Source: an uncultured Chloroflexota bacterium (GTDB taxonomy: Bacteria; Chloroflexota; Dehalococcoidia; UBA3495). Taken from it: 6,090 bases of DNA. Each line of letters starts with the position of its first letter. Positions within the stretch are counted from its first letter, which is position 1. The position numbers and the translations under genes are program-made. Under the pieces are notes generated by a model. It did no database searches. It was not told the origin of the DNA and saw only the letters and a program-made list of their open reading frames with translations. Of the stretch, positions 5,694 to 6,090 are shown piece by piece. Location: the NCBI GenBank assembly GCA_913052545.1, contig CAJXEF010000129.1, positions 1-6,090 of the forward strand, given 5' to 3'.

Positions 5694-6090
5694 ATGGCGT
5701 ATAACTACCAACAATTAGCTTCTACTAATCTGCCAGCAGAAATAGAGATGCCCCCAGGATTAAGAGAGGAAGTTGAATATATATTTTCGGTAACTTATAC
5801 GGATCCAGATGCTATGGCACTCAAAGAATTTGCTGAAGCAGCGGCGACGGTTATTGAGAGAGACGGGAGGTCTTTAGGTACATACCCTCCCCCACAGGGG
5901 CATGAAGGGCTGAGGGAATTCATATCCTCTGAATTGGCTTCCAACCGAGGTTCAGATATTCCGGCAGATAATATTTTTCTAGCCAGTGGGGCCGGAGGTG
6001 CATGTCAGGTTTTCGTCGATGCTTTTATTGATCCCGGTGATGTAGTCATGATGGATGAATTTTGTTATCACGGTAGTCTGAATATGTTCC
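5694..6090 (+). CDS. PLP-dependent class I/II aminotransferase, 5' part
   Basis: The first 132 codons of a fold-type I, class I/II aminotransferase are present; the gene continues past the right edge. It begins MAYNYQQLASTNLPAEIEMP. The segment LGTYPPPQGHEGLREFISSE (from about residue 61) matches the Y-x-P-x-G-x-x-x-LR-x-x-I block of this class. It is followed by NIFLASGAGGACQVFVDAF, corresponding to the phosphate-binding and cofactor-contacting turn, and by DPGDVVMMDEFCYHGSLNMF, where the Y-H-G resembles the E-x-P-x-Y-x-G element of 2-aminoadipate-type (LysN and MocR C-terminal domain) enzymes. The Schiff-base lysine would lie beyond the window. The ATG at 5694 follows GGAG (5681-5684), 22 bases after the Gfo/Idh/MocA stop, so it is likely the next gene of the operon. 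The amino donor and acceptor are unknown. No N-terminal DNA-binding domain is present, so it is not a MocR regulator. Confidence 0.85.
   Translation, partial: MAYNYQQLASTNLPAEIEMPPGLREEVEYIFSVTYTDPDAMALKEFAEAAATVIERDGRSLGTYPPPQGHEGLREFISSELASNRGSDIPADNIFLASGAGGACQVFVDAFIDPGDVVMMDEFCYHGSLNMF

Noticed and set aside
1..6090. CRISPR arrays, tRNA or rRNA genes, insertion sequences, phage or defence genes
   Set aside because: I saw no regularly spaced repeats, no structured RNA gene, and no transposase, integrase or defence-type motifs in any recognised frame; the window is almost entirely filled by metabolic genes.

Overview
This window looks like a piece of an accessory catabolic gene cluster from a free-living bacterium of moderate GC content (mid-forties percent by eye). 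Good AGGAGG-type ribosome binding sites, short intergenic gaps and one TTG start all fit a bacterium. The mix of gene families (major facilitator transporters, HpcH/HpaI aldolase, SMP-30 lactonase, DAO-type flavoprotein, Gfo/Idh/MocA protein, class I/II aminotransferase), together with variants such as WRPLKG in the aldolase and EARMA in the Gfo/Idh/MocA protein, reminds me of marine Chloroflexota of the SAR202/Dehalococcoidia type. That placement is an impression and not a demonstrated assignment.

Layout: positions 1-185 on the minus strand hold the first codons of a major facilitator superfamily (MFS) transporter that runs off the left edge. Next comes a divergent intergenic region (about 186-331) with promoter-like hexamers facing both ways and a nested dyad that could be an operator. 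Everything to its right is on the plus strand: a second, complete MFS transporter (332-1510), an HpcH/HpaI-family aldolase (1595-2422), an SMP-30/gluconolactonase-like protein (2435-3334), a FAD-dependent DAO-family oxidoreductase (3364-4548), a Gfo/Idh/MocA-family protein (4622-5671) and the start of a PLP-dependent aminotransferase (5694 to the right edge). The gaps are 84, 12, 29, 73 and 22 bases and none contains a convincing terminator, so the plus-strand genes probably form one operon. A candidate internal promoter lies just before the Gfo/Idh/MocA gene.

How the genes might work together (inference): the transporter imports a small organic acid or sugar-acid-like compound. A dehydrogenase-type protein and a lactonase would give a linear acid, the aldolase would cleave a 2-keto acid to pyruvate (or a related keto acid) plus an aldehyde, and the flavoprotein and aminotransferase would handle an amino-bearing substrate or intermediate. 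No dehydratase, kinase or regulator is visible here, so the pathway is incomplete and the substrate cannot be named. The main oddity is that the Gfo/Idh/MocA protein appears to lack both the usual EKP lysine and the usual active-site Asp/His, which makes its role uncertain.
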